A stretch of 64,000 nucleotides of DNA, taken from NCBI RefSeq assembly GCF_003122365.1, contig NZ_CP029254.1:6450001-6514000 (forward strand). The letters run 5' to 3'. The position numbers were made by a program, and so were the translations under genes. Below the pieces are notes generated by a model. That model saw only the letters and a program-made list of their open reading frames with translations, searched no databases and was not told the origin of the DNA. The DNA comes from Streptomyces spongiicola (lineage in GTDB: Bacteria > Actinomycetota > Actinomycetes > Streptomycetales > Streptomycetaceae). Positions 53,771 to 62,300 of this stretch are shown one piece after another (within the stretch, counting starts at the first letter, position 1; the number at the start of each line of letters is the position of its first letter).

Positions 53771-55195
53771 TCAGCCCGTTCCCGTTCCCTCCGCCGCCGG
53801 ACGCCATCGACGTGCGCGTGCCCGGGGGAGGGCGAAGGCGGCCCAGAGGACGACGAGGACGGCGGCGGAGCCCAGGAGGACCAGGCGGGTGGCCCGGTCG
53901 GCGGTCCGGTCGGCGGCAGAGGTGTCGCGGACGGTCACGGGTTCCGCCGCGCGCCCGGTCCCGCCGGCCGCGCCGGAGGCGCCGGCAACCGTGGTCAGGG
54001 CCGCGTACGGGTCGAGTTGGGGGATGTCGGCGGGGTAGGCGGTGGCGGTCAGCCGGCGGGCGACGGCGTCGGCGGGGTCGTCGGGATGGGCGGAGCGCAC
54101 CACCGCGGCTGCCCCCGCGGCGAAGGCGGTGGCCGCCGCGGCACCGCCGCCCAGGTAGTGCCCCTCGCCGCGCGCGCCACCGGAGACGACGGCGGCCCCC
54201 GGGGCGGCCAGGTCGACATTCGTCGTGGGCAGGGAGCCCTCCGGGCGGGCGCCGCTCGGAACCATGCCGGCGACCGAGAGGACGCCGGGCTCGCCGGCCG
54301 GCCAGTAGAGGCGGGACGGGGTCTTCGCGGTGTCACCGGCGGGCGGCTCCGGGGTGGCCGCGGCGAGCACCACGGCGCCCGCGCGGCGGGCCTCGGCGAC
54401 CGCACGCGTCAGCGCCCGGTCACGGCGCGGCAGGGCCACCGCGACGGCGATCACTCCGGCCCGCGCCCCAGCGGCCTCGCGCAGTGCCTGCGCGACCAGC
54501 TCGGCGCTGGCCCGCCCGCGCGAGTCGGTGCCGCGCAGGCCCAGGATCCGGGCGTCCGGCGCGACACCGACGAGGCGCCGGCCGTCCCCGCCGCTCCCGC
54601 CGTCCCCGGCGATCAGCCCCGCCAGGAAGGTGCCGTATCCGACGCAGTCGTCTCCGGCCGGGCCCGCGGCGGTGACACGGCCGCCGAGCCCCGCGGCGTC
54701 GGGGGAGACGCCGGTGCCGATCAGGGCGACGGTGACGCCCGCACCGGTGCTGTGCCGGTGCACCTGATCCAGATCGAGGCGCTGGCGCGACCAGTCCCGC
54801 TTCTCCGCCTTCTCGCCCGAGGCGGGTGTGCAGGCGGCCGCTCCGGCCTCCGCATCGAGTGCGGCGGGCATACCGGGAAGGTGCTGCTCCGTCCTCTCCG
54901 TCCTCCCCTCGGCGGCGCCGCGCAGGTGGGACGGCTGCGCCGCCAGGACGGGACCGCCTGCGGACAGCAGCAGCGCGGACGCGAGGAGACCGGTGCCGAG
55001 GACCCCGGGGCGGAGAGGGCCGGTGTGGAGAGGGCCGGTGCGGAGAAGGCCGGTGCGGAGAGGGCGGAGGACCCCGGCGCCGAGGAGACCGGTGCCAAGG
55101 ACCCCGGTGCCGATGACCCCGGTGCGTAGGAGACCGGTGACCGGACGGCCGCTGCCGGTCGGCGGGCGGCGTGCCCCGCGGTTCCCCGGCCTCAC
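53771..55195 (-). CDS. mycP: Mycosin-like subtilase with no catalytic triad (pseudo-MycP)
   Basis: A 474-residue protein with mycosin architecture: signal peptide, S8 subtilase-like domain (about 130-420) and a C-terminal membrane anchor (ATRLVLLGSAAVLVVLWAAFALP) followed by basic residues. The three catalytic positions are all changed. VALIDTGV reads VALIGTGV (G160); the DGHGT His region reads GDDCVGYGTF (Y187); and the GTSxAAP region reads GGAAAATAF (Ala near 353). The oxyanion Asn region reads LAAATPEPP. The signal region is lengthened by TGLL/TGVLG repeats. The GTG at 55195 overlaps the stop of the upstream gene (GTGA), giving coupled translation. The structural role of mycosins in the ESX complex could explain its retention. 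Confidence 0.85.
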   Translation of the reverse strand: MRPGNRGARRPPTGSGRPVTGLLRTGVIGTGVLGTGLLGAGVLRPLRTGLLRTGPLHTGPLRPGVLGTGLLASALLLSAGGPVLAAQPSHLRGAAEGRTERTEQHLPGMPAALDAEAGAAACTPASGEKAEKRDWSRQRLDLDQVHRHSTGAGVTVALIGTGVSPDAAGLGGRVTAAGPAGDDCVGYGTFLAGLIAGDGGSGGDGRRLVGVAPDARILGLRGTDSRGRASAELVAQALREAAGARAGVIAVAVALPRRDRALTRAVAEARRAGAVVLAAATPEPPAGDTAKTPSRLYWPAGEPGVLSVAGMVPSGARPEGSLPTTNVDLAAPGAAVVSGGARGEGHYLGGGAAAATAFAAGAAAVVRSAHPDDPADAVARRLTATAYPADIPQLDPYAALTTVAGASGAAGGTGRAAEPVTVRDTSAADRTADRATRLVLLGSAAVLVVLWAAFALPRARARRWRPAAEGTGTG

Positions 55196-58100
55196 CGGGG
55201 AACCCCGGTCGAGCCCGCGGCCGCCACGTCCTCGGGGCGCAGGACGCGCAGGTCGTCCAGGGTGGGTGCGGCCAGTGAACTGATGCGTCCCGCCTGCCGG
55301 GTGACCATCGCCTCCACCACCTGGCGGGCCAGACGGGCGTTGCCGAAGGAGCGGTTCCGGGGGAGCGCGTCGAAGTGCTCCTTGAGCAGCGGACCGGTAC
55401 CGGTCCCGCACTCGTAGCCCATGCTCGCCGCCTGCGCGCGCACGATGGTGACCAGTTCCTCGGAGGTGTAGTCGGCGAAGGCGATCCGGCGCGGGAAGCG
55501 GGAGGCGAGGCCCGGGTTGGAAGCCAGGAAGCGCTCCATCTCGGCGGTGTAGCCGGCGACGATGACGACCACCTCGTCGCGGTGGTCCTCCATCAGCTTC
55601 AGCAGGGTGTCCACCGCCTCCTGACCGAAGTCGGCGCCGCCGCCCTGGGGGGTGAGGGCATAGGCCTCGTCGACGAACAGCACGCCGCCGCGGGCCCGTT
55701 CGAAGACCTCGCGGGTGAGCTGGGCGGTGTGGCCGATGTAGCGGCCCACCAGGTCGGCACGGGACGCCTCGACCAGCTGGCCCCGCCCCAGGATGCCCAG
55801 TTGGCACAGGATCTGCCCGTAGAGGCGGGCCACGGTGGTCTTCCCCGTACCCGGCGGTCCGGTGAAGACCAGGTGATGGCTGAGCGAGGGAACCGGCAGA
55901 CCGGCCGCGGCCCGGTGGCGGGCGGTGGTGATGAGGTTGACCAGGTCCGCCACGTCGTGCTTCACCTCGGCCAGACCGATCATGTCACCGAGGCGGGTGA
56001 GCGGGTCGTCCTCCGGGGCGGCCTCGGCTGCTCTGGCGGCGGCGGTCGCGGAGACGTCCTCCGGCAGCAGCAGCCGCAGGTCGCGCTCGCCGACCTGCGG
56101 CTGGGCCGCGAGCCGGACCGCCTGCCGGTCGACCATCTCCTCGAACACCCCGCGCGCGGCCCGACCGTTGCCGAATCCGCCGTCCCGCGGCATCGCGTCG
56201 AAGTGTGCCGCCAGCGCCGCCGCCGTGCCCTCGCCCAGTTCGTACTGGTGCCGGGCGCACATGCTCTCCATGATCGCGACCAGTTCGGGCACCGTGTAGT
56301 TCTCGAACTCCACGGTCCGTGAGAAGCGCGAGGCCAAACCCGGGTTGGAGCCGAGGAACGACTCCATCTCCCGGGAGTAGCCGGCCGCGACCACCACGAC
56401 GTCGTCGCGGTGGTCCTCCATCAGCTTCAGCAGGGTGTCGACCGCCTCGCGGCCGAAGTCGGCGCCCCCGCCGCCGCCCTCCGCGGTGAGGGTGTAGGCC
56501 TCGTCGACGAACAGCACGCCGCCGAGGGCCCGCTGGAAGGTCTCGGTCGTCTTGATGGCCGTGCCGCCGACGACCTGGGCGACCAGGTCGGCGCGGGAGA
56601 CCTCCACCAGGTGCCCGCTGCGCAGCGAGCCCAGTTCGGCCAGGATCGCCCCGTAGAGACGGGCGACCGTGGTCTTTCCGGTGCCGGGCGGACCGGCGAA
56701 GACCAGGTGCCGGCTCATCGGCGGGGCGGGCATGCCGAGCTGTTCGCGGCGCTGGGCGAGCTGGGTCAGGTTGACCAGGGTGCCCACCTGCTGCTTGACG
56801 TTGTCCAGTCCGATCAACGCGTTCAGCGCCCCGAGCGGTCCGTCCTCGCGGTCGGGTGCCGTTCCCTCGGAGGAGCCCGATCCGGCCGGGTCGGTGTTCT
56901 CCGCACTGCCGTTGCCCCAGGCGTCCCGCCTGCCGTTGCCGACGCTGTTCAGGCCCTCCACGGCGAGCCGATCACCGGGCGCGGTCTGCACCAGGCCGCC
57001 GCCCTCGTTCTCGCGGGCGAGGCAGTTCACCAGCGAGACCGGCGCGGTGGACTCCACCCGGAAGCCGTCCTGGGCACCCCCGGTGACCTCGCAGCCGCTG
57101 AGCGAGGCGAGCGCGCCCTCGCGGAGCAGAAAGCCGTGGCCCTGCGGCGCGTGCACCGCGGTCCGGTTGGCGGTCAGCTCCCCGCCGGCGGCGACCGCCA
57201 CACCCTCCTCGCCGGAGATCTCGACGCGGAAGTCGCGGACGGTCACATTGCCGCCCTCCTCCACGACCAGGCCGCAGGCGGCGGTGTCGGAGACGCCGCC
57301 GCCGGCCAGGTACAGCGAGCTGCCGGAGGCCGCGCGTACGCCCGCGCCCTTCGGCCGGACGATCTCGCAGTCCTCGGCCCGGCCCCGGGCGTCCCCGGCG
57401 GCCACGATGCCGTCGCCGGCGGGTTCCACCAGCCGGGCCCGGCGCAGCAGAGGGTTGGCGCCCCCGCGCACCGCGACCGCGGGTGAACCGCCGATCACCT
57501 CCAGGCGGTCCAGCTCCGGCGCCGAGTCCTCCTCCAGGAGCACCCCGGCCTGCTCGCAGCCGCGGACCGTCAGACCGGTGAGCGCCGGCGAGGCGGCTCC
57601 CGCGACCCGGAGCCCCGCACCCTGGGAGCCGTCCACCCAGCAGTCCTCGAAGGTGCCGCGCGCCCGGTCGGTGACCAGCACGCCGTGCCCCCGGGTGCGC
57701 GAGACCCGGCAGCGCCGCAGCACCGGGTCGGTGCCCCCGGCCAGTGCGATCCCGTTGCCGGAGGCCCCGGTGATCCGTACGTCCTCCAGGGTGCTGCGGC
57801 CCGCGGTGCTCAGGTGCACTCCGGTGACGGTGTCGTGCACCACCGTGCGGACCACCGAGAGGGCGGAGTTGCCTTCCAGGGCGATGGACGGCTTGTCGGT
57901 GGAGGAGATGTCGCAGTCCTCGACGGTGCCGCGGGCCTCCTCGTTGGCGAGCAGCCCGTTGCCCCTGGCGTGCCGCACCGTGCAGTCGCGGATGCGCGCC
58001 TCGCCGTGCTCGGCGAGGACCAGCCCGCTCGTGCCCAGGTGTTCCAGGGTGCAGGACTCCACGGTGCTGGGCGTGGCCGAGGTGACCACGACGCCCGCAC

Positions 58101-58506
58101 CCTGCGGATTGCTCACCCGGCAGTCCCGCAGCGCGAGGGAACCGGTGCCTCCGGCCAGCAGCGCCGTCCACGCGGCACCGACGATCTCGCAGCCGTCGAA
58201 CGCTGCCTGCCCGCGCCGTACGTCCACGGCCGGCAGCTCGGGGTCGCCGCCGCGCAGGGTCAGTTCGGAGACCATCACGGCGTCCGCGCGCAGGGCGAGC
58301 ACGCTTCCGGCGCGCGGCCGGATCTCCACGGTGCCCCGTCCCTCGGCGGCGGTGAGGGTGACCCGGGTGTGGATCACCAGGTTCTCCGCATACGTCCCGG
58401 GCCGGACGCTGATCAACGCGCCGGTACGGGCGGCCGAGAGGGCCTCACCGATCGTCCGATGGCTGTCCCGGGGTTCGGCACCGACCGTCAGTACCTGGCG
58501 AGACAC
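55192..58506 (-). CDS. Beta-helix / double AAA+ (CbxX/EccA-like) protein
   Basis: A 1104-residue fusion. Residues about 1-440 are a right-handed parallel beta-helix of roughly 22-residue repeats (for example DCTVRHARGNGLLANEEARG). A linker leads to two CbxX/CfqX-type AAA+ modules, each with Walker A GPPGTGKTTVARLYG and Walker B LFVDEAYxLT, plus the GFGNGRxAR / SFGNARLAR arginine-finger regions. EccA of mycobacteria has one such ATPase behind a TPR domain, so this is an EccA-like chaperone ATPase with a different N-terminus. The GTG at 58506 has GGGAGG seven bases upstream; the longer reading to 58860 is repeat sequence. It is coupled to the mycosin. Confidence 0.85.
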   Translation of the reverse strand: MSRQVLTVGAEPRDSHRTIGEALSAARTGALISVRPGTYAENLVIHTRVTLTAAEGRGTVEIRPRAGSVLALRADAVMVSELTLRGGDPELPAVDVRRGQAAFDGCEIVGAAWTALLAGGTGSLALRDCRVSNPQGAGVVVTSATPSTVESCTLEHLGTSGLVLAEHGEARIRDCTVRHARGNGLLANEEARGTVEDCDISSTDKPSIALEGNSALSVVRTVVHDTVTGVHLSTAGRSTLEDVRITGASGNGIALAGGTDPVLRRCRVSRTRGHGVLVTDRARGTFEDCWVDGSQGAGLRVAGAASPALTGLTVRGCEQAGVLLEEDSAPELDRLEVIGGSPAVAVRGGANPLLRRARLVEPAGDGIVAAGDARGRAEDCEIVRPKGAGVRAASGSSLYLAGGGVSDTAACGLVVEEGGNVTVRDFRVEISGEEGVAVAAGGELTANRTAVHAPQGHGFLLREGALASLSGCEVTGGAQDGFRVESTAPVSLVNCLARENEGGGLVQTAPGDRLAVEGLNSVGNGRRDAWGNGSAENTDPAGSGSSEGTAPDREDGPLGALNALIGLDNVKQQVGTLVNLTQLAQRREQLGMPAPPMSRHLVFAGPPGTGKTTVARLYGAILAELGSLRSGHLVEVSRADLVAQVVGGTAIKTTETFQRALGGVLFVDEAYTLTAEGGGGGADFGREAVDTLLKLMEDHRDDVVVVAAGYSREMESFLGSNPGLASRFSRTVEFENYTVPELVAIMESMCARHQYELGEGTAAALAAHFDAMPRDGGFGNGRAARGVFEEMVDRQAVRLAAQPQVGERDLRLLLPEDVSATAAARAAEAAPEDDPLTRLGDMIGLAEVKHDVADLVNLITTARHRAAAGLPVPSLSHHLVFTGPPGTGKTTVARLYGQILCQLGILGRGQLVEASRADLVGRYIGHTAQLTREVFERARGGVLFVDEAYALTPQGGGADFGQEAVDTLLKLMEDHRDEVVVIVAGYTAEMERFLASNPGLASRFPRRIAFADYTSEELVTIVRAQAASMGYECGTGTGPLLKEHFDALPRNRSFGNARLARQVVEAMVTRQAGRISSLAAPTLDDLRVLRPEDVAAAGSTGVPR

Positions 58507-58647
58507 GTACCAACCTCCCTGCTGATGCGACGTGTTGAACGGGCCGCCCGGCTCGCCGGGGCGCGAGCCGGCAAGCCCGGCGGTGCCATCATGCCCCGCC
58601 CTGGCGCGCGGGCGGGCGCCGGGTGCGGTGCTCCGGGCCGGGCGCGA

Positions 58648-58756
58648 ACGGGCTGTGCGTGAACGGGCTTTGCGTGAACGGGCTTTGCGCGAGCGGTCGG
58701 GATGTGAACGGGCTTGGCGCGAGCGGGCTTGGCGTGAACGGTCAGGGTGTGAACGG
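58648..58756. repeat. 17-bp GTGAACGGGCTTTGC-type tandem repeats
   Basis: Six or more imperfect copies of a GTGAACGGGCTTTGCGC-like unit fill the gap between the ricin-lectin gene (stop at 58757) and the beta-helix/AAA gene. The stop codon lies at the edge of the array. Confidence 0.7.
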
Positions 58757-60196
58757 TCAGGCGCTCCACTTCTGGTTGGCGCTGCCCGCACAGCTCCACA
58801 GTTGCAGCCAGGCGCCGTTGCCCGGGTTGTTGTCCCTGATGTCGACGCACTTGCCGACAACGGTGTTGACCAGGTCGTGGCTGGCGTTCAGGGTGAACTG
58901 CTGAGCGGCGTTGCCGTTGCACCGGGCGATCTGGATGGGGGTGCCGTCGCCGTAGTTCGCGTTGGCCACGTCCAGGCACAGGCCGCTGATGCGAACCGTG
59001 CCGTCGGAGGCGAACTGCCACCTCTGCGCGACGCTGTTGTTGCAGTCCCACACGAACAGCTTCTTCCCGTCCCCGAAGTCGGCGCCCGGAACGTCGATGC
59101 AGCGGCCCGAGAGATGGCTGCGCAGGGAGACGGGGGCGCTGAGTGTCAGTCCCGATCGAGCAGTCGAGGGCTTGTCCTCCCCGGTGCCGGTGGCCTTCTT
59201 GACGCTCTGCTGCTGCGGCTGCGCCCCCGCCCCGGCCGCGCCGTCCTGCTCGGCCTTGCCCTTCGCGGGGGACCCGGCCTCGGCGGGCGACTTGCCCCCG
59301 CCCCTCTCGGTGTCCTCGTCCCCCGCCCCGTTCTTCGCGGCGATGGGCGCGGAGCCCTCCCGCACCGGCTTGCCCGGCTCGGCGGAGCCGTTCACGCCGT
59401 CGCCCGGGGAGCCGCCGGGCGGGGTCAGCACGAAGTCCCCCGGGGCCTCCTGGGCGCTCCCGCCGAGCACGGTTCCGGCGGTCTCCGGCCCGTTGCCGTC
59501 CTTGTGGTCGCCGCCGCCGAGTACCAGGAACGGCACCGACACCAGCAGGGCCCCCGCGACCGCCGCCCCGGCCAGTGCCGCCCGGCCCGGGCGCCCCACC
59601 GGACCGGTCCGCTGCTGCGGCCGGTCGATGGCGGTGGCAGTCGCGGCCCGTACGAGGGCGGGCAGCCGGCTCTTGACCGCCGTGGCGGCACCGGGGTCGG
59701 CGCCGGCCTCCGCCCCGGCCGTCGCCCCCGCTTCCGCTTCGGCGTTCGCTTCCGCCTCGGACCGGGCCTCTGCCTCCGCCCCGGCCTTCGCCCCCGCACC
59801 AGCCCCCGCTTCCGCTTCGGCGTTCGCTTCCGCCTCGGACCGGGCCTCTGCCTCCGCCCCGGCCTTCGCTTCCGCTTCGGACCCGGCCTCTGCCTCCGTC
59901 CCGCTCCCGGGGCCGGTTCCGGCCGCGGACTCGCCCGCCCCGCTTCGGGCTGTTCCACTCTGTGCGGTCTCGCTCTGTGCGGTCCCGCTCTGTGCCGCGG
60001 TGGCCTTCCGCACGGTCCGGGTGGCCGTACCCGTCTCGGGCCCGCTCCCCGCTTTCGCCGTCGCTTTCGCCGTCGCGGGTTCGGCGCCGGACTCCGGCAG
60101 GGGCGCGGCGGCGGGCACGGAGGCCGCCGGTGCCTCGCCGTCCGGACCGGCCCCGGTCTTCGGGGAAGCGGGGGGCTGTGAACTCGAAGGCGTCAT
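58757..60196 (-). CDS. Membrane-anchored ricin-B lectin (CBM13) protein in the T7SS locus
   Basis: A 479-residue protein. Residues 1-185 are disordered and repeat-rich (AEAEARSEAEANAEAEAG occurs twice), then a membrane helix at about 205-228 (AALAGAAVAGALLVSVPFLVLG), a linker, and a C-terminal ricin-type trefoil (about 350-479) with SGRCIDVPGADFGDGKKLFVWDCNN, three QxW-like ends (QRWQF, QQFTL, QKWSA) and paired Cys. The lectin would face outside and could bind cell-wall glycans or sugars. ATG at 60196 overlaps the upstream stop (ATGA), so translation is coupled to the SseB-like gene. Confidence 0.82.
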   Translation of the reverse strand: MTPSSSQPPASPKTGAGPDGEAPAASVPAAAPLPESGAEPATAKATAKAGSGPETGTATRTVRKATAAQSGTAQSETAQSGTARSGAGESAAGTGPGSGTEAEAGSEAEAKAGAEAEARSEAEANAEAEAGAGAGAKAGAEAEARSEAEANAEAEAGATAGAEAGADPGAATAVKSRLPALVRAATATAIDRPQQRTGPVGRPGRAALAGAAVAGALLVSVPFLVLGGGDHKDGNGPETAGTVLGGSAQEAPGDFVLTPPGGSPGDGVNGSAEPGKPVREGSAPIAAKNGAGDEDTERGGGKSPAEAGSPAKGKAEQDGAAGAGAQPQQQSVKKATGTGEDKPSTARSGLTLSAPVSLRSHLSGRCIDVPGADFGDGKKLFVWDCNNSVAQRWQFASDGTVRISGLCLDVANANYGDGTPIQIARCNGNAAQQFTLNASHDLVNTVVGKCVDIRDNNPGNGAWLQLWSCAGSANQKWSA

Positions 60197-61056
60197 GGGC
60201 TCTTCCCTGTGGTGTGGGACCGGGGTTCATCGGAGGTGCTTCGCCGGCCGGCGGAGGAGGCCGCCATCGGAGGTCCGCCGGTACGGCCCTCCGCACCGGA
60301 AGTGCCACCGGGGCCCGTGCCGCCCGCACCGCCCGCCGGGGTCGCCGGGGGCTGGCCGTCGGCCGCTCCCCGCCCGCGGACGGGAAGACCGTCCGCCGGA
60401 ACCAGCAGAGGCGCGGCGGCCCCGGGGTTGACCAGCAGCAGGGTGCCGGAACCGCGCAGCGACCGAGCCAACTCCCCCACTGAGACCGGTTCATGGAGGA
60501 GTTCCCCGGTCATCGTCCGGTGCCACGGCGAGGTGAACAGCGGGACCACGGGGGCCCCGTCCCGCCCGGCGGCGGTGAGCGGCCTGCCGTCCGGCGCGCG
60601 CAGCACCGTGACGTTCGCGTCCGCCAGCACCGCGAGCGCCTCCTGCACCGAGCCGTAGCCGGTGGCCGCCCGCTGTGCCGCCGCGTCCACGGGGTCGGTG
60701 GGCTCCGGCCAGCCGAGCACCCGGGCCGACGGCCGGTACGCCGGGTTGGGCCGGAAGTCCTCGAGGCCCCCGCTCGCGTCCGACCGCCATTCCCCCAGCA
60801 CCGCCCAGTCCGGCGGCGGCCCCTCCTCGGTCCACTCGGGGTCCACCACCCCGATCCAGTGCCCTGGAGCCGCTCGGGCCGCGGCCCGGACGGCCTCGGG
60901 TATCTCGGGTGTCTCGGGTGTCTCGGGGGTCTCGCGCGCCGCGGTGGCCTCGGCGGGCTCCGCGGTGGATAACGCGGAGGCGGCGGCGCCGGGTTGGGAG
61001 CCGCCGGACGCCACTGGCAGCGCGGCGCGGCGCTCTTGCCGTTCTCCGGGCAGCAT
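60193..61056 (-). CDS. SseB-like T7SS-associated protein
   Basis: A 287-residue soluble protein. Central SseB-like features are YGSVQEALAVLADANVTVLRAP, VVPLFTSPWHRTM and LARSLRGSGTLLLVNPGAAAPLLVPADGL. N-terminal PETPETPEIPE repeats and a Gly-rich tail flank it. Related proteins are annotated as T7SS-associated in Streptomyces; the function is unknown. The ATG at 61056 (AGGTAGAG upstream) is preferred over the longer reading to 61374, which lacks conservation and would cross the promoter. It is the first gene of the minus-strand unit ending in the mycosin. Confidence 0.75.
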   Translation of the reverse strand: MLPGERQERRAALPVASGGSQPGAAASALSTAEPAEATAARETPETPETPEIPEAVRAAARAAPGHWIGVVDPEWTEEGPPPDWAVLGEWRSDASGGLEDFRPNPAYRPSARVLGWPEPTDPVDAAAQRAATGYGSVQEALAVLADANVTVLRAPDGRPLTAAGRDGAPVVPLFTSPWHRTMTGELLHEPVSVGELARSLRGSGTLLLVNPGAAAPLLVPADGLPVRGRGAADGQPPATPAGGAGGTGPGGTSGAEGRTGGPPMAASSAGRRSTSDEPRSHTTGKSP

Positions 61057-61089
61057 CTCTACCTGACGTCGGGTGTCCTGGCGAATGGT

Positions 61090-61133
61090 CCGAACACCGA
61101 TCGGACTACCGTACGTGGTACCGATCGGTTCGG
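61090..61133. promoter_or_regulatory. Dyad-symmetric element upstream of the SseB-like gene
   Basis: ACCGATCGG occurs at 61096-61104 and ACCGATCGGT at 61120-61129, flanked by CCGAAC on the left and TTCGG on the right; between them TACC and GGTA are also symmetric. The whole is close to a 44-base palindrome, 35 bases upstream of the start. A likely operator or promoter element. The stretch 61134-61507 has no supported gene and holds CTCTCGGCTTCCCGGT repeats. Confidence 0.45.
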
Positions 61134-61507
61134 TCGGGCAACAGAATGCCACACAGGCCCCGTTGACGGGGTCCGAGGATGACCGAACCGGACGCCGCCC
61201 GATCGGCGAGGGCACCCGGCACCGCGGTTCCACCGCTTGGGAGACCGGGGTCCGGTGGAGCCGCTGGAGGGCGCCGACCGAGGCGTGCTCGTCCGCGCGG
61301 CCTCCGCGGGGTCCGGGAAGGGGAGACCGCATTCCCCCCTCCCGAATACCCGTCCCCTCCCACTTCCCTCCCACTCCCCGTCCCCCTTCGGCTGCCTCTC
61401 CCTTCGGCTCGGCCCGGTCTCTCGGCTTCCCGGTCTCTCGGCTTCCCGGTCTCCGGCTCTCCGGACGGTCCGCTCGTCGGTGCGGTGAGCCGCGCGGGTG
61501 GTCTCTC

Positions 61508-62266
61508 TCAGCCGAGCAGTCGCGCCAGTTCGCCGAGGTCCTGCGCGGCGAGCGTGGGCGCGGTCATGGTGCGCGGGTAGACGCCGGCGTCGGTACCGCG
61601 TCGCAGCCAGGCGCCGGCCAGTCCTGCGCGCCGGGCCCCGTCGATGTCCCAGGGATGCACGGCGACGAGCATGGCGTCCGCGGGGCGGACACCGGCCTTC
61701 CGGACCGCGTAGGCGTAGGAGCGGGGGTCCGGCTTCCAGCGGCGGGGGCCGCCGGCGTCCCACAGCGCCTCGAAGCAGTCCCGCACCCCGGCACGGGTCA
61801 GCAGGCCGTCGGTGAGGGCGGCGCTGCCGTTGGTCATCGTCGTCAGCCGGTACCCGGCGGCGCGCAGTGCCCGCACCCCGTCCGGGACATCGGGGTGGAC
61901 GTTCAGCTCGGAGAACCCGGCCAGCACGTGGCCGGCCGGGTCGTCCGGGCCGGCCGGGTCGTCCGGCTGGTCGTCGTCCAGGCGGTCCAAGTGGTCCAGG
62001 TGGTCCAAGTGGTCCGGGCCGGTGTGCCCGGCAGCCGGGGCCGCCGACGCCAGCAGCCGGCGCAGGCCGTCGCGGGCCACGTCCGCGAAGTCCGCGTAGG
62101 CGCCGGCCGCGGTGAGGGCGAACCCGTCGCGGAGCACGCCGGCGAACCACAGCGGCATCAGGTCGGCGGAGGCCCCCACGTCCTCGAAACGCAGGCGCAG
62201 CGGCGTCAGGTCGCTGAGGGTCTCGTTGACGTCGAAGACGAGCACCTGCGGCCGGTTCCCGGGCAT
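61508..62266 (-). CDS. HAD-superfamily haloacid dehalogenase type II-like protein
   Basis: A 252-residue hydrolase. Motif I is FDVNETLSDLTPL with the nucleophile Asp near residue 12, motif II is TMTNGS, the Lys motif is WKPDPRSYAYA, and motif III is VAVHPWDIDGARRAG. The order matches L-2-haloacid dehalogenase-like members. An inserted acidic repeat (HLDHLDHLDRLDDD, then DDPAGPDDPAG) interrupts the cap domain. The ATG at 62266 has GAGGAGGGCC upstream. Substrate is unknown. It lies 34 bases after the carboxymuconolactone decarboxylase-family gene and is probably co-transcribed with it. Confidence 0.85.
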   Translation of the reverse strand: MPGNRPQVLVFDVNETLSDLTPLRLRFEDVGASADLMPLWFAGVLRDGFALTAAGAYADFADVARDGLRRLLASAAPAAGHTGPDHLDHLDHLDRLDDDQPDDPAGPDDPAGHVLAGFSELNVHPDVPDGVRALRAAGYRLTTMTNGSAALTDGLLTRAGVRDCFEALWDAGGPRRWKPDPRSYAYAVRKAGVRPADAMLVAVHPWDIDGARRAGLAGAWLRRGTDAGVYPRTMTAPTLAAQDLGELARLLG

Positions 62267-62300
62267 GGCCCTCCTCTCTCGCGGTTGCGGGTCGGTGCCG

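Noticed and set aside
53771..55807. 678-residue reading of the mycosin frame
   Set aside because: The first 204 codons lie antisense-free but out of frame inside the AAA gene on the same strand; the GTGA overlap at 55195 gives the natural start.
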